DNA of 64,000 bases from Gracilariopsis chorda (taxonomy: Eukaryota; Rhodophyta; Florideophyceae; Gracilariales; Gracilariaceae): assembly GCA_003194525.1 (NCBI GenBank), contig NBIV01000239.1, positions 44,792 through 108,791 on the forward strand. The letters are read 5' to 3'. The position numbers were made by a program, and so were the translations under genes. Shown here piece after piece: positions 62,631 through 64,000 of this stretch. Under the pieces are notes generated by a model. It was given only the letters and a program-made list of their open reading frames with translations. It searched no databases and was not told the DNA's origin. Within the stretch, counting starts at the first letter, position 1, and each line of letters starts with the position of its first letter.

Positions 62631-62990
62631 ATCGCGTAAAGCGTGAACTGTCAAAACGTTTTCAGATGAAGGATCTCAGTGAAGCGCGCATGGTACTTGG
62701 GTTCGAAATCCATCGTGATCGATCCAAAAGACAGCTGTACCTGACACAGTCTGCATACACGCGTAAGGTCTTAGAACGTTTTGGCATGTTGCAGTGCAAA
62801 CCAATGGACACTCCCATGGACTCCGGTGCTGACCTCACTAAGGTAGAAGAGCCTCTGACGAACCTCCCGTATCGCCAGGTGATCGGTTGTCTGATGTATC
62901 TCTCTGTTGGCACTCGACCGGACATCTCGTTTGCAGTGGTCCAAGCTAGCCAAGTATGTCGAGAAACGTGGAGAGACTCATTGGAAAGCG
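62560..62990 (+). pseudogene. pol: RT second half of copia C-in
   Basis: HLLFYVDDLLIASPSMETMNR with the catalytic YVDD, MKDLSEARMVLGFEIHRDRS, LYLTQSAYTRKVLERFGM, LPYRQVIGCLMYLSVGTRPDI. Catalysis-related residues are intact. The frame shifts near 62960. Confidence 0.88.
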
Positions 62991-63520
62991 GTTCAAGCGT
63001 GTTCTGCGTTACCTCAATGGCACTCGCTCCTTCGGACTTACTTATGGCACCACGACTGATACTCAGCTGTATGGATACGTAGACTCTGACTGGGCAGGTG
63101 ATACATCCAACCGCAAGTCCCACCAGTGGGTATGTTTTCATGATGTGCGGTGCTCCTGTGTCTTGGAGCTCGCGGCCAACAGGAAGTAGTTGCATTGTCT
63201 AGCGCTGAGGCTGAGTATGTGAGTCTGTGCAGTGGACGAAGGAAGCCGATCTGCTGAGACGACTTGTGGAGTGGCATTGGCAACGCAAGTGGACTACACG
63301 TGGATGAGTCAGTGACGCTAATGGTTGAGCCCACAACTGTGTACGTGGACAACCAAGGTTGCATCGACCTTGCTCGAAATGGAGTTGTGAACAAGCGTAC
63401 TAAAGCACATTGATATTCGCTTTCACTTCACCAGAGAGGCTCTACGCGACAAAGCCGTCCAGTTGCAGTACTGCTCCACGGAAGACATGGTTTGCCGATA
63501 TGCTGACGAAAGCGCTCGGT
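62956..63520 (+). pseudogene. RNase H of copia C-in
   Basis: VLRYLNGTRSFGLTYGTTTD, LYGYVDSDWAGDTSNRKS in frame 62956-63189, then after further one-base shifts SSAEAEYVSL-like and VYVDNQGCIDLARN-like segments (63199-63385), and a copia end with DMLTKAL-like text near 63495. Broken by at least three shifts. Confidence 0.78.
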
Positions 63521-63587
63521 CGAGTTAAGCTGGCAAGGTTCCGCGGTGACTGTGGCTTGCTCCCCTTAGACCTTTGAAGTCAGTGAC

Positions 63588-63597
63588 AGAAGGGGGG
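63588..63597 (+). promoter_or_regulatory. Polypurine tract of C-in
   Basis: AGAAGGGGGG immediately before the 3' LTR start TGTTGGCAG. Confidence 0.8.
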
Positions 63598-64000
63598 TGT
63601 TGGCAGTAGTACCGGTGCTGTTCACTGAAAACCAAATGTTCCGGGAGCATGGGCTGTTTTTAGAGGGTACCTTCTGCAAAAGCGCATATGCGCGTGTGCT
63701 CGAACCCAACGTGAAACTGGCTTCTGATTGGCTACTGCAAATGTACATATGCAACGTGGTGCGTACAAGTGGTATGGCATAACTGGATCGGTTGGACACA
63801 CCCACGTGTCCAGCTACTACAGTGGTCACAGTGTACGTTGTGTGCAGGGGATACTGATGAAGTGGTTGACACCTGGTGGTAACACCTGGTACAAGTGGTA
63901 CAGCAGTGGTTGGTACAATGGTAAGGTGCGCATGCACTGTCAACAGGTTTACACATGCACGGGTATATTGATGACGTGGGTGTTGTGTGCATTGCCACAC
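63598..64000 (+). repeat. 3' LTR of copia C-in, cut by window end
   Basis: Matches the first ~390 bases of 57531-58324. Differences include one-base length changes in T and G runs and a 13-base tandem duplication (CACCTGGTGGTAA, 63869-63889 region). Confidence 0.92.

Larger units (their letters stand above)
57531..64000 (+). mobile_element. Copia element C-in, nested in C-out gag, runs off right edge
   Basis: 5' LTR (57531-58324), primer site, long leader, gag, protease, integrase, RT, RNase H, polypurine tract and the first 403 bases of the 3' LTR. Order is copia. Pol is split by about six shifts or stops, yet the two LTRs are nearly identical apart from one-base indels and a 13-base tandem duplication, so decay or sequence error affects mostly homopolymers. 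Five bases before it are AGATA. Confidence 0.93.

Overview
The window is eukaryotic and almost entirely made of transposable elements. Ordinary genes are confined to roughly 1.3-6.6 kb. The best is an intronless secreted S1-family serine protease on the minus strand (2469-3392), next to an unrecognised secreted cysteine-containing protein (1306-1911) and a few weaker ORFs. I see no rRNA, tRNA, CRISPR or bacterial-type operon. The element types (copia elements primed by half a tRNA-iMet, GalEa-like copia, chromodomain Gypsy, Helitron2-like elements) together with intron-poor genes would fit an alga, oomycete or other aquatic eukaryote. The species cannot be fixed from the sequence alone.

Layout. 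1-481: start of a GalEa-like copia element on the minus strand that runs off the left edge. 482-6825: gene-bearing island. 6826-14388: Gypsy chromovirus G1 (plus) with an extra zinc-finger ORF before gag and an extra ORF before its 3' LTR. 14391-19650: degenerate Helitron H1 (plus) followed by two short non-autonomous units joined head to tail. 20136-31010: complete Gypsy chromovirus G2 (minus) with 5-bp target duplication CCACG, LTRs about 96% identical, and a 2.5-kb block of ORFs antisense to gag-pol. 31046-31300: a GC-rich coding-like tail. 33507-35900: Gypsy remnant G3 (minus). 37046-41367: second GalEa-like copia (plus) with both LTRs. 43480-54652: Helitron-derived array in which a long degenerate element H3, a helicase-fragment element H2 and several ~480-bp units lie head to tail on the minus strand, with a divergent plus-strand element H4 and another unit up to 55149. 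55150-64000: nested copia elements: an old LTR fragment is interrupted by copia C-out, whose gag is interrupted by copia C-in, which runs off the right edge.

How the parts work together. Each retroelement carries the usual set (LTR promoter, tRNA primer site, Gag, protease, integrase, reverse transcriptase/RNase H, polypurine tract), but nearly all pol genes carry stops or frameshifts, so the copies look inactive. The exception in what is visible is the left-edge GalEa-like gag start, which is open. The most unusual points are the GalEa-like gag start codon lying inside the tRNA primer-binding site, the tandem Helitron units with a conserved 5' hairpin, the antisense gene block and over-represented ACC..GGT palindromes in G2, and the accessory ORFs of G1.
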